DNA of 33,275 nucleotides, taken from NCBI GenBank assembly GCA_018383815.1, contig JAHAWU010000030.1, positions 1 through 33,275 of the forward strand, in the 5' to 3' direction. The stretch comes from Candidatus Jordarchaeia archaeon (GTDB taxonomy: Archaea > Asgardarchaeota > Jordiarchaeia > Jordiarchaeales > Jordiarchaeaceae). Below, in pieces: positions 24,578-32,784 of the stretch. The position numbers were made by a program, and so were the translations under genes. Under the pieces are notes generated by a model. It saw only the letters and a list, made by a program, of their open reading frames with translations. It was not told where the DNA came from and made no database searches. Numbering within the stretch: position 1 is the first letter of the stretch; every line of letters begins with the position of its first letter.

Positions 24578-25809
24578 TCCTTGACCTCCAGATTTGTTTT
24601 AATTAGTTCAGTTGCCTTTTCTTTTTCTTTTTGATTCACGAAAATTCTTACACTCGAGCTGATGGTCAGAATTCCAAAAATGTTGATTTTCGCCTTTCCG
24701 AGGAGACTTGCAACCGTATCAACTATGCCAGGCGAGGTTTCCAAATTTCCGCCCTTAACAGTAATCATTGAAAGATTCTCGAAGAGAGAAACCGCTTTAC
24801 CTAATCCTTTTTCTCTAATTGTCCTGTGGATTGAGTTTACTACTTTTTTAGTATTTTCGCCAGAAATGTATAATATTAGAGATAAAGGCTCCAAAGCTGC
24901 GGATAAAATTTTTCCCCCTGTCTCTCTTACCGCTGAGAGGATAGAGAACAACGCTTCGGGTTTAACAGCCTCCTCTCCAACTATTGTGACCATGGAAACA
25001 TTGGTATCGCTGGCTAAAACTTCCAGTTCTGGGAAACCTGAACCCGTTATCACTGTTCCGGTGGCTGCTAAGTCTCCATTTTGAAAACCAACAATCCTTA
25101 TCAACATATCTCGAGGCTTGAACCATAAGGCCTTGGGGTGAATTATTTTCGCTCCCGTGGAGGTGAGTCTAACTACCTCCTCTGTGTCTAGCGACTTTAT
25201 GAGAGCAGTGCTATCAATAAAGTCGGGGTCTCCCGTAAGAACGCCTTCCACATCCTTAACTAAAATTACTTCTTTGGCTGCCAAACAGTTTCCAATCAGT
25301 ACTGCAGACGTATCACTTCCACCCCGTCCTAATGTGGTGATTTGGCCCTGAAGAGTCTTCCCCAGAAATCCACATACAACTGGAACCACTTGATTCTCTA
25401 TTAAAGGAGTTAATTTTTCTACTACCGCCTTTTTTGTTTCCTTAACAAGGGGGTCTGCGTTTCCGAAGCGGTCGTTTGTAAAAATAGGCCAGTAATCGGA
25501 GTAAGGATCTATAGGAATGCTCTTGACTCCTGCAGATCTCAGCGCCGAGGCCATTAAGCGGGCCGCCACCCTTTCACCCATAGAAAGTATTTCATCCAGT
25601 TCCACTGAGCTTATATTTCCCTCAGTAGATCCTTCAGCTAACCTTAATAACTGGTCGGTAGTTCCCTTCAGAGCAGATACAACCACTACCACGTTCCTAC
25701 CCTTATTGGTTTCCGCAACTACCATCTTAGCTGCTTTCACTAAGTCCTCACTGGTGGACAAACAAGAACCGCCAAACTTAACCACGATGGTATTGTCTGC
25801 ATTCGACAT
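24574..25809 (-). CDS. lysC: Aspartate kinase
   Basis: 411 residues. It phosphorylates aspartate, the first step toward aspartate semialdehyde. The kinase domain shows [34 protein letters not shown] and [13 protein letters not shown]; the last about 140 residues form two ACT domains ([10 protein letters not shown] ... LSMITVKGG ... [11 protein letters not shown]), the usual site of amino-acid feedback. ATG 25809 follows AGAGGGAT. As first gene of a lysC-asd-ADTH synthase-DHQ synthase II operon, its ACT domains would be a control point for aromatic precursors too. The long leader upstream carries repeats (separate entry). Confidence 0.95.
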   Translation of the reverse strand: MSNADNTIVVKFGGSCLSTSEDLVKAAKMVVAETNKGRNVVVVVSALKGTTDQLLRLAEGSTEGNISSVELDEILSMGERVAARLMASALRSAGVKSIPIDPYSDYWPIFTNDRFGNADPLVKETKKAVVEKLTPLIENQVVPVVCGFLGKTLQGQITTLGRGGSDTSAVLIGNCLAAKEVILVKDVEGVLTGDPDFIDSTALIKSLDTEEVVRLTSTGAKIIHPKALWFKPRDMLIRIVGFQNGDLAATGTVITGSGFPELEVLASDTNVSMVTIVGEEAVKPEALFSILSAVRETGGKILSAALEPLSLILYISGENTKKVVNSIHRTIREKGLGKAVSLFENLSMITVKGGNLETSPGIVDTVASLLGKAKINIFGILTISSSVRIFVNQKEKEKATELIKTNLEVKD

Positions 25810-25818
25810 AAAATCCCT

Positions 25819-25872
25819 CTAAAAACAGTTTTTGTTTGAATTTTTCAGAAATCAAATCTAAACTAAAAACAG
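25819..25872. repeat. Two direct copies of CTAAAAACAG ahead of lysC
   Basis: CTAAAAACAG occurs at 25819-25828, overlapping the lysC ribosome-site region, and again at 25863-25872. It could be a pair of operator half-sites or chance in A-rich sequence. Confidence 0.3.
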
Positions 25873-25899
25873 CATGTTGGCAAGGACTTAAAGCTGAAT

Positions 25900-25969
25900 A
25901 AATTGGCAGGGCATCACCGCGCCACCATGTCCAATTTCGCTCCATAGATATTGGCAGGGCATCACCAAT
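25900..25969 (-). promoter_or_regulatory. Tandem repeat-hairpin leader element of the lysC operon
   Basis: GGTGATGCCCTGCCAAT (17 nt, minus strand) occurs exactly twice, at 25966-25950 and 25918-25902, with a 48-nt period. Each copy closes a possible hairpin with TTGG/CCAA at its base: ATTGG/CCAAT around the first copy, AAATTGG (25937-25931) / CCAATTT (25906-25900) around the second. A partial third copy (CCTTGCCAACA) follows near 25876-25886. It lies in the inferred 5' leader about 90-160 nt before the lysC start. No known riboswitch class is recognised; regulatory function is inference. Confidence 0.45.
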
Positions 25970-25998
25970 TCAAACCACCTAAGTGATAGTGGTTCATC

Positions 25999-26011
25999 TT
26001 TATATTATACA
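25999..26011 (-). promoter_or_regulatory. Possible TATA box of the lysC operon
   Basis: GTATAATATAAAG on the minus strand. Transcription from it would start near 25975 and give a leader of about 165 nt containing both repeat hairpins. Confidence 0.35.
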
Positions 26012-26548
26012 AGGTATTAAATGTTTCGCAAATGTATCTGGCATTGTTAACTAAGTGGCACCTGTCATGGGCTGTACATTTTCGGCTCAAACTCCCATCT
26101 TCTTGGGCGTATTTCGGAGTTTTTCACGTGTAGAACAACTGAGAGCAGTCTCTCGCCAGAGGCTTTAGGACTCTTTCCGAACGTGCACACAGTAGGTAAC
26201 GCCTAGCTAATTGTGCTATGTATCTCAATTCTATAAATCCAAATCAAATATTGAATATTCACCTTTAATTTTTCATATCGCCTTTTAGTTAAACTATTCC
26301 AAATTGATTTTGTAGAAAATGTCTTTGTATAGGCACTCTTAGGGTATGCGATCCGTACTTTTAATCGCAACATGCAGTTTTGTGGGACTATTTTAAGTTG
26401 GAGGCAGTCTTTTCTCTCCTATTTTTAACAACTATGTGTGATAAAAATGGGGCAATTGGAAATGCAAAAAAGTTGAGCAACGGAATTCAACTCCGCAATA
26501 GGCCAACATCCTTGGAAGCGTTGTTTAAATATGATGAACACCACAACG
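26012..26548. other. Long non-coding stretch with clustered hairpins
   Basis: About 540 nt with no acceptable frame. Between 26089 and 26185 there are nested complementary segments: AAACTCC (26089-26095) / GGAGTTT (26116-26122), CACGT (26125-26129) / ACGTG (26181-26185), and inside the latter GAGAG-CAGT-CTCTC (26141-26154) and GCC-AGA-GGC (26155-26163). This may be an unidentified structured RNA; I could not match it to SRP RNA or RNase P RNA. The remainder is plain A/T-rich spacer. Confidence 0.35.
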
Positions 26549-26558
26549 CTTTTTAAAG
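26549..26558 (+). promoter_or_regulatory. Likely TATA box of the L35Ae gene
   Basis: CTTTTTAAAG about 50 nt before the start codon, predicting transcription from about 26580 and a short leader with the GAGGTG ribosome site. Confidence 0.45.
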
Positions 26559-26605
26559 AATAATGTCAATTTATTTACGAACCTTGCTAATCAGAGGTGT
26601 CTAAA

Positions 26606-26890
26606 ATGTCCGAGAGTACTACGACTGTAAGCAGAAAATGTGTTATCATAAACTATATCCGCAGAGCAGATGACCAAAAAAACAAATTTATGGCAGTTAA
26701 AATACAGGGGGTTGATTCAGATAAAGAAGCTGCAAGATTCATTGGCAGATGGGTGGTATGGCGAACTGTTTCTGGAAAAAAATTGAGGGGGAAAATCGTC
26801 AAAGTCCACGGTAAAAACGGTTTAGTGAAAGTTAGATTCCAAAAAGGCTTACCAGGGCAAGCTATCGGGAAAGAAGCAGAGTTATCTTAG
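26606..26890 (+). CDS. rpl35ae: 50S ribosomal protein L35Ae
   Basis: 94 residues. L35Ae is a large-subunit protein shared by some archaea and all eukaryotes. The conserved core is present: CVIINYIRRADDQKN, DSDKEAARFIGRWVVWRTVSGKKLRGKIVKVHGKNGLVKVRFQKGLPGQAIGKE (quoted here only as blocks IGRWVVW, RGKIVKVHG, VRFQKGLPGQAIG). ATG 26606 has GAGGTG 6 nt upstream; the GTG at 26597 is part of that ribosome site. It is a single-gene unit with its own promoter, 188 nt ahead of the GPN GTPase gene. Confidence 0.95.
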   Translation: MSESTTTVSRKCVIINYIRRADDQKNKFMAVKIQGVDSDKEAARFIGRWVVWRTVSGKKLRGKIVKVHGKNGLVKVRFQKGLPGQAIGKEAELS

Positions 26891-27078
26891 GTGCCCCCTT
26901 CTTTTCAAATTTATTCATTAAACTCATTTTTATCAGTGCCCATTCTTCCCTCTTAGAATTAATGCAACCAGAAAAAGGTTAAGAATTTCCAGTCTTCGCA
27001 CCCTATTAGAAAAAAATCAGCTCCTCTTTACGAAAATAGAGTAAGAATTTATGCTAAAATGGATAGGGGGTAACACAA

Positions 27079-27834
27079 GTGTTGGCAGTTCCTTTTTTGG
27101 GACCCGCTGGTTCAGGTAAAACCTCACTTGCAGGAAGTTTTGGTGAATTTCTAACCGAAAAGAATTACAACGTAAAAATTTTTAATCTGGATGCCGGAGC
27201 AGAGTACCTGCCCTATACTCCGGATTTTGATATACGGGATTTTTTCAATGTTTATGACATAATGAGAACCGAACATATTGGTCCAAATGCTTCTATAATA
27301 AGGGCAAGTCAGAAAATATACGAAATGTCAGAGCAGATTTTAGAACAAATGAAAAAATCCCTAGCTGATTTTATACTAATCGACTTTCCGGGTCAACTGG
27401 AAGTTTTCGCTTTCAAACCTACTGGAAGTCTGTTTATGGAAAAACTCCAACGTAATATGCGAGTATGTGGTGTCTTTCTGTTGGGCGCAGACACCTCTCC
27501 CACCGTTTCGGGATTCGTTGTCGCTCTCCTTATGAGTATGGCGGTTCAAATACAACTTGGCGTGAGTCTAATAACAGTGCTGCATAAGTCAGATATGCTA
27601 AAATCCAAAGAATTTTTAGGAATGCTTAATAACCCGGCACTACTTAGAAAAAAAATTGCAGATACGAAGCAAGGTGGAGTAATAAATGACCTAGCGCTAG
27701 ACTCTCTTAAAATAATAAACAAAGTAAGACCCGCGGTGAGAGTAATTGCTACTTCAATAATAAATCGTGAAGGATACGAAGACCTTTTTGATCTTCTTCA
27801 CGAAATTTTTTGCAGCTGTGGAGACAACCTATAA
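27079..27834 (+). CDS. GPN-loop GTPase
   Basis: 251 residues, the archaeal single-copy relative of eukaryotic GPN1-3, which are linked to RNA polymerase II assembly and import; the archaeal role is unproven. Motifs: P-loop GPAGSGKTS, NLDAGAEYLPYTPDFDIRDF, the defining GPN tripeptide in HIGPNAS, DFPGQLEVF (G3) and HKSD (G4). It works as a homodimer in characterised homologues. GTG 27079 follows GGGGGTAA; TTG 27082 is an alternative. It lies near rpoB and L35Ae in a region of information-processing genes. Confidence 0.92.
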   Translation: MLAVPFLGPAGSGKTSLAGSFGEFLTEKNYNVKIFNLDAGAEYLPYTPDFDIRDFFNVYDIMRTEHIGPNASIIRASQKIYEMSEQILEQMKKSLADFILIDFPGQLEVFAFKPTGSLFMEKLQRNMRVCGVFLLGADTSPTVSGFVVALLMSMAVQIQLGVSLITVLHKSDMLKSKEFLGMLNNPALLRKKIADTKQGGVINDLALDSLKIINKVRPAVRVIATSIINREGYEDLFDLLHEIFCSCGDNL

Positions 27835-28004
27835 ATTGGAGGTCTATTTTTAAAGCAATCCTTCCACACTCGAATTACTTCTGACATTCTTCCTCTTTAG
27901 ATTTTTTAGCAAGATTTTTATTAACCTTAACTATAAATTTCTTTAGTTACTTATCTTGTTGGAGGTTCTTGTGATCTAATTTGTTGGCTTTGTGGGGGCT
28001 TAAC

Positions 28005-28403
28005 TTGTTTCTGGTAGCTGATTCATCTTTTCTTTACAGCCTCATTGAAGGGGACGCCAAAGCTACTGAATATTGGGGAAAAGCAAAGGCTGAAGGAAGC
28101 CGAATATTTGTGCCTACGACCTCAATAACTTTCTTTGTTTCAAAATGTTTTCGGGAAGGGAAGGGCGAATACATCGACTTGATGCTTGCGGTTTTGAGGC
28201 AAACCCTAAATGTTAGCATAATTGTATGCGATGTCGGTGTTGCCATTGATGCGGGACGAATCCTCAACAACCTAGGTACTGGCGTAGAGGAAGCTTTCGT
28301 ACTTGCTATTGCAGGTCTAAAGAAGGCTGAGGGTGTACTAACCCTTCTAAAAGACAATTATGCTAAAGCCATCCAAGATGGCCTCATAAGCAAGCTACCC
28401 TGA
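28005..28403 (+). CDS. PIN-like domain protein (divergent)
   Basis: 132 residues with the PIN layout. FLVADSSFLYSLIEGD gives the first acidic residue at the N-terminus, a helical middle follows, VEEAFVLAIAGLKKA stands where PIN nucleases have the D-x-x-x-A-A block, and GVLTLLKDNYAKA stands where they have V-T-x-D. Only some of the usual four acidic positions can be matched, so it could be a divergent or inactive nuclease. I start at TTG 28005 (GGGGG 7 nt upstream, beginning directly at the first strand); TTG 27981 is the upstream option with a ribosome site 14 nt away. No antitoxin gene is adjacent. Confidence 0.65.
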   Translation: MFLVADSSFLYSLIEGDAKATEYWGKAKAEGSRIFVPTTSITFFVSKCFREGKGEYIDLMLAVLRQTLNVSIIVCDVGVAIDAGRILNNLGTGVEEAFVLAIAGLKKAEGVLTLLKDNYAKAIQDGLISKLP

Positions 28404-28575
28404 AAACTCTCCCTAAAACTCAACACTTACCTATCAACAGACGCAATCAATTGGCGCCCCCTAATTTAAATTATTTTTGCGTTTTTACTTTTAAACCGAA
28501 TTTGCGTTTCCGTGCTATTAAAGGCGTTTTCACAAATATATAAGAAGAGTAACTTTTTGAAGAATGTCAACCATC

Positions 28576-28587
28576 AAACTTATATGC
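28576..28587 (+). promoter_or_regulatory. TATA box of the Lrp/AsnC gene
   Basis: AAACTTATATGC about 45 nt before TTG 28630, a good match to an archaeal BRE/TATA. Transcription would start near 28610, leaving the GGGGGTT ribosome site. Confidence 0.5.
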
Positions 28588-28629
28588 TCTATTAACAATT
28601 TTGATTTAGCTAAAATCGGGGGTTAAAGC

Positions 28630-29064
28630 TTGAAGACAGTGGATAACTTGGACCGGAAAATACTGGAGGCACTCGAAAAAGACTCCCGAACCTCACTTAA
28701 AGAAATAGCTATGAAAACGGGGGTAAGCGTAGGAACAGTAAATAACAGGCTCAAAAAATTGATAGATCTAAAGGTAATAAAGCAATTCATGATTTCAATA
28801 GACTGGAGAAAGCTCGACTTTGACATTCTAGCTATACTGCTGATTGAAACTAAATATCAAAAGACCGCAGAAGTCGCAAAAAAAATTGCAAAATATCCTG
28901 AAGTCATCAAACTTTATACTTGCACTGGTGGCGTCTTCGACATCATAGCTCTGGTAAAAAGCAAGAATATGGAAAGCTACTCTCTCTTCAAACAGAAGAA
29001 AGTCGACCAACTCCCCGAAATAGAAAAAGTGAGAGACCTAATGGTCACAGATGAATACGTCTAA
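28630..29064 (+). CDS. Lrp/AsnC family transcription regulator
   Basis: 144 residues. The N-terminal helix-turn-helix is complete (LDRKILEALEKDSRTSLKEIAMKTGVSVGTVNNRLKKLIDLKVIK, here named by its blocks LDRKILEALEKDSR and GVSVGTVNNRLKKL). It is followed by a C-terminal RAM/ACT-like domain (AILLIETKYQ, VIKLYTCTGGVFDIIALV) that usually senses amino acids and forms octamers. TTG 28630 follows GGGGGTT with good spacing. The gene converges with rpoB, 48 nt away. With amino-acid genes in the window it could act on them, but no shared operator was identified. Confidence 0.92.
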   Translation: MKTVDNLDRKILEALEKDSRTSLKEIAMKTGVSVGTVNNRLKKLIDLKVIKQFMISIDWRKLDFDILAILLIETKYQKTAEVAKKIAKYPEVIKLYTCTGGVFDIIALVKSKNMESYSLFKQKKVDQLPEIEKVRDLMVTDEYV

Positions 29065-29112
29065 CCAAAAAAAGAAAAAATGTTGTAAACCTTCTTAAAG
29101 TTGGAAAAAGGT

Positions 29113-32100
29113 CTAGGTCTTCTCCGCGAGCTTAAGGCGTGGAGCAATACCTAAAGCCATAAGTTCCTGCAGTAAAAGTTTGAAAGCGTAGCTCATATTG
29201 ACCTTGGCCACACGAGTGTCCTCGCCACAAAGTGGACAATAATAACGGCCTTTATTCTTGTCGTAGACTGCGAGCATACCACACTCTTCACACACAAGAG
29301 TAGTGGTCTTGTCCGACTCTTCCACCAGCTTCTCCTTCAGAAGAAGAGCTGCTCCGTGGCCAATTAGACAATCTCGTTCCATCTCTCCGAATCTAAGTCC
29401 TCCTTCTCGGGCGCGCCCTTCTGTGGGTTGTCTTGTAAGTATTTGTACCGGTCCTCTTGCTCTTGCGTGTATTTTATCTGCCACCATGTGGTGTAGTTTT
29501 TGATAGTAGACTATCCCTATGAATATATCTGCTTCGTATTTTCTTCCAGTTATCCCATTGTACATTACTTCTCTGCCGTTGTATTTGTAGCCCCTTTGAA
29601 TTAGTTCTTGGTATAGTTTTTTGACAGGTTCACCACTAAATGCAGTCCCATCGACTTTTCTTCCACCGAGTGCCCCTACTTTTCCAGCTATGGATTCTAT
29701 TACTTGTCCAAGGGTCATTCTGGAGGGTATAGCATGAGGGTTGACTATAAGGTCTGGTACTATGCCTTCCTCTGTAAAGGGCATGTCTTCTTGGGGTACT
29801 ATTAGCCCAATTATTCCCTTTTGTCCATGTCTTGTGGCGAATTTGTCCCCGAGTTCTGGGATGCGTTGGTCCCTGATTTTTACTTTGACTAGAGTGTTAC
29901 CATCTATAGTTTCAGTTATTGATACAGTGTCTACTATTCCTGTTTCCCCGTGGCGCATGCTGGTTGATGTTTCTCTTCGGATTTGGGTGGGCATTTCAAA
30001 TCCTGCTTCTTCCTCTAGGAATCGGGGTGGGCTTGTTCTCCCAATTATTATTTCGCCGCCTTGGACTTCAACTTCGGGTTCGATTATGCCATCATCAGAT
30101 AGGTGGCGATAGGCTTCTGCGGCGCGGTATCCTCTAACGCTTTTGTCTGGTACTTCAAATTTATCTTCTTGTCCTCCGGGATATTTTCTCTCCTCAGCTT
30201 CATAGCTTCTGAAGAATGTGCTTCTTCCGAGTCCTCTCTCTATAGAGGCCTTGTTAATTATTATGGCATCTTCTATGTTATACCCTTCATAGGATAGTAC
30301 TGCTACTATGAAGTTTTGTCCCGCGGGTCTTTTATCAAATCCAGTAGGCATAGTGGCTTTAGTGTTTACTATGGGTACTTGTGGATAATGCAGTAGGTGG
30401 GCTCTCGTATCTGCTCGCGTTCTGTAGTTCGCAGCGTAGAGTCCTAGAGCTTGTTTAACCATCCCTGCTTCATAGGTATTTCTGGGGCTTTGGTTATGTT
30501 CAGGATAGGGAATTATGCTGGCAGAGATTCCTAATATTGAGCTTGGCGCGATTTCTAGGTGGGTAGTTTTCTCGTTTATGTCTTTAGGATACATTGCAAT
30601 GTATGAATTCTCCTCTTCTTCTGCGTCCAAGAACTCTACGATACCTCTACGGATGAGGTCGCTGAACTTCCATTCTTTGCTTCTGAGTTTTGCAATGTGT
30701 TCAGAGGTGAGTTTCGGCACTCCGTTTTCCACTATTATCAGGGGGCGCCGGACGCGTCCAGCGTCGCAGTTAGCCTGTATCTCGTTGGTGTCGGGATAGT
30801 AAGCGATATTAACTTCGTTGGTTATTTGGCCGCTTCTTCTTCTCTTCTTAACTTCTGCAAGAAAGGCTAATGGTTGTTGATGCACTCCTATTAGTCGACC
30901 GTTAAGGTAGACTTGAGCTCCCTTAACTCCCTTCATTCCCTCTAGTTCCTCTACGGGCTGAACGCCAAGGTCTACGAAAATGCTTTCCACTTCCGCCTCA
31001 TCTGCACCTACTGATATGTAGGCTAGTAGCGCCAAGTTTTTGACCAGCCCACAGTTAGGACCTTCTGGAGTTTCGTTTGGGCATATTTTGCCCCAGTGAG
31101 TAGGATGCAGGTCACGCGCTTCAAAGTGGGGTTGGCTTCTGCTCAGAGGTGAGACCACTCTCCGTAGGTGGCTTAATGCAGACATGTAGTTGGTTCTATC
31201 TAGGAGTTGACTCACCCCCGCTTTTCCCCCGACCCAGTTGCCAGTTGCAAGTGCATGATGTAATCGATCGGTAATCACATCTGCACGAACCGCGGTCTTA
31301 ATGTTTCTACGTCTGCCTCTAACAGCGTTTCTCTCCAACTGGTATTTTATATCCCTGCAGAGGCTAAGAAAGGCTACCCGGAACAAACTCATTAAAAGGT
31401 CTCCCGCGAGCTTCAACCTCTTATTAGAATAGTGGTCTTTGTCATCCTCGCTTCTCCTACCAAGAGCCAACTCTATAATACGTGAGGCCATCTGGCCCAG
31501 GTAGAATGCCTTTCTTAATCGATCCTTAGATGTGGTGCCGATATGTGGGAGAAGGTAACGGTCTAACACTTGCTCCGCTCTCTTCAAACGATAGTCCCTA
31601 GTCTGGCCCACAGCCACACGTTTACCAATAAAGTCTAGTGCATCATCACGAGAAATAATGGGAGCCGCCATCTCAATCGAGGGAATAAGCTCCCGAATTA
31701 TCTCTTCATCGTCAGAAATAATGTCTACAATTTGCTTATCTGTTTCCAGTCCAAGGGCGCGAATCAAAACAAATAGTGGAATCTTCCCCGGAACAGAGGG
31801 AAATGAAACCCTTAGAGAACCGTCACGCCGCCGCTCCATAGTAACAGGTGCTCTGAAACCCTGAGCTGTACTAAACACTTTAGCTACATGGGTAGACGAG
31901 CTACTCTTATTGGCCACCTCAATGAGAATACGGTTAGGCGCCAGATCCTCCTGAGTAACCAGAACTCTTTCACTGCCATTAATAATAAAGTAGCCTCCCG
32001 GATCATCTGGATCCTCGCCTAGAGTGATGAGCTCCTCTCTACTCAACTGGGATAGAGGACACTTTTCGGACTTGAGCATAATAGGAAGGCGACCAATATA

Positions 32101-32454
32101 AACCTCGGTTGTCGCGTCCTCAGTCCCACCTCCCCTATCATCATTATAAACTATGGTCATTTCCAAATGTAAATTAGACGCGTAGGTCAAATTGCGGATC
32201 CTAGCCTCGTTGGGAAAAACAGGCATGGTGGAGCCGTCAGCCTCTTTTATGGTAGGTTTCCCCACATCAATCTTACCCAGTTTAACGTAGTAGTTCTCAC
32301 CCTCAGGCTCAATTTTGCCAACTTCATCCACAATCTGCTGCAAGCCATGTTTAATGAACTCATTGTAAGAATCTAAATGTTGACGAACCAGGCCATTCTC
32401 CTCAATAAAAGCCTCAATAACACGCCAACCATCAATCTGCTCAACATCAGACAT
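29113..32454 (-). CDS. rpoB: DNA-directed RNA polymerase subunit B (unsplit)
   Basis: 1113 residues, the complete beta-like subunit in one chain; methanogens and haloarchaea split it in two. It shows the N-terminal lobe, CPLSQLSREEL and GSERVLVTQEDLAPN, HFEARDLHPTHWGKICPNETPEGPNCG in the fork region, SYEGYNIEDAIIINK, ATRHGQKGI and the hybrid-binding GGLRFGEMERDCLIGHGAA. A C-terminal zinc site CEECGML ... CPLCGED follows. ATG 32454 is preferred over GTG 32463, which is the 5' side of its ribosome site. The usual neighbours rpoH (upstream) and rpoA1 (downstream) are missing: the gene is followed by a convergent Lrp gene. Third-position base preference changes along the gene (see findings). Confidence 0.97.
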   Translation of the reverse strand: MSDVEQIDGWRVIEAFIEENGLVRQHLDSYNEFIKHGLQQIVDEVGKIEPEGENYYVKLGKIDVGKPTIKEADGSTMPVFPNEARIRNLTYASNLHLEMTIVYNDDRGGGTEDATTEVYIGRLPIMLKSEKCPLSQLSREELITLGEDPDDPGGYFIINGSERVLVTQEDLAPNRILIEVANKSSSSTHVAKVFSTAQGFRAPVTMERRRDGSLRVSFPSVPGKIPLFVLIRALGLETDKQIVDIISDDEEIIRELIPSIEMAAPIISRDDALDFIGKRVAVGQTRDYRLKRAEQVLDRYLLPHIGTTSKDRLRKAFYLGQMASRIIELALGRRSEDDKDHYSNKRLKLAGDLLMSLFRVAFLSLCRDIKYQLERNAVRGRRRNIKTAVRADVITDRLHHALATGNWVGGKAGVSQLLDRTNYMSALSHLRRVVSPLSRSQPHFEARDLHPTHWGKICPNETPEGPNCGLVKNLALLAYISVGADEAEVESIFVDLGVQPVEELEGMKGVKGAQVYLNGRLIGVHQQPLAFLAEVKKRRRSGQITNEVNIAYYPDTNEIQANCDAGRVRRPLIIVENGVPKLTSEHIAKLRSKEWKFSDLIRRGIVEFLDAEEEENSYIAMYPKDINEKTTHLEIAPSSILGISASIIPYPEHNQSPRNTYEAGMVKQALGLYAANYRTRADTRAHLLHYPQVPIVNTKATMPTGFDKRPAGQNFIVAVLSYEGYNIEDAIIINKASIERGLGRSTFFRSYEAEERKYPGGQEDKFEVPDKSVRGYRAAEAYRHLSDDGIIEPEVEVQGGEIIIGRTSPPRFLEEEAGFEMPTQIRRETSTSMRHGETGIVDTVSITETIDGNTLVKVKIRDQRIPELGDKFATRHGQKGIIGLIVPQEDMPFTEEGIVPDLIVNPHAIPSRMTLGQVIESIAGKVGALGGRKVDGTAFSGEPVKKLYQELIQRGYKYNGREVMYNGITGRKYEADIFIGIVYYQKLHHMVADKIHARARGPVQILTRQPTEGRAREGGLRFGEMERDCLIGHGAALLLKEKLVEESDKTTTLVCEECGMLAVYDKNKGRYYCPLCGEDTRVAKVNMSYAFKLLLQELMALGIAPRLKLAEKT

Positions 32455-32555
32455 AATAACCACTTCTCAAAAATAAAAACTACAAACAATAGACGACCAG
32501 CATTCAAACAACCACAGAGACCAACAGATAACACTAACAAACCTTTGAACGAAAT

Positions 32556-32568
32556 ACTTTATATTTTT
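32556..32568 (-). promoter_or_regulatory. TATA box of rpoB
   Basis: AAAAATATAAAGT on the minus strand about 100 nt upstream of ATG 32454, predicting transcription from about 32530 and a leader of about 75 nt. Confidence 0.5.
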
Positions 32569-32656
32569 TATTCCTACCTACTCTCATTCAACACTATTTT
32601 AAGCCCAAATCCATCAGAATTATAGCAAGGTGGTGGCGGGCTGCGCGAGATTTGAA

Positions 32657-32686
32657 TTCGCAAGCCCTGACAAGGGTCAAGGGCTA
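32657..32686 (-). other. tRNA-Lys intron 3 (T arm, between 53 and 54), 30 nt
   Basis: Central helix CGCG/TGCG (one G-U), bulges AG^T and AA^T, inner stem AGCCC/GGGCT extended by TGA/TCA. Removal restores GCGAG-TTCAAAT-CTCGC. Confidence 0.85.
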
Positions 32687-32709
32687 CTCGCGACCACCTG
32701 GTTAAAAGC

Positions 32710-32738
32710 ATCACCCTTCGAGGGAAAACCTGCGAAGT
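32710..32738 (-). other. tRNA-Lys intron 2 (anticodon stem, between 30 and 31), 29 nt
   Basis: Textbook bulge-helix-bulge: central helix CGCC/GGTG (one G-U), bulges TG^A and AT^G, inner stem CTTCG/CGAAG, outer AGAG/CTTT. Position 30/31 is not the canonical 37/38. Confidence 0.88.
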
Positions 32739-32754
32739 CAGGCGCTCTACCTAG

Positions 32755-32784
32755 CTCCTCGGCTAAACGTTTTCCGTCACGCCT
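32755..32784 (-). other. tRNA-Lys intron 1 (D loop, between 15 and 16), 30 nt
   Basis: Central helix GCTC (exon) with GAGG (intron 3' end), three pairs plus one mismatch; bulges AG^A and AG^C; inner stem GGC/GCC plus ACG/CGT with loop GAAAA; outer CTA/TAG. Non-canonical position. Confidence 0.8.

Noticed and set aside
25900-25969. Fluoride riboswitch or guanidine-II-type tandem riboswitch in the lysC leader
   Set aside because: The GGTGATG start only superficially recalls the fluoride class; the required downstream conserved segments and the ACGR loops are absent.
26012-26548. SRP RNA or RNase P RNA in the long gap before L35Ae
   Set aside because: The conserved SRP GGAAG...AGCAG loop and the RNase P core motifs are not present on either strand.
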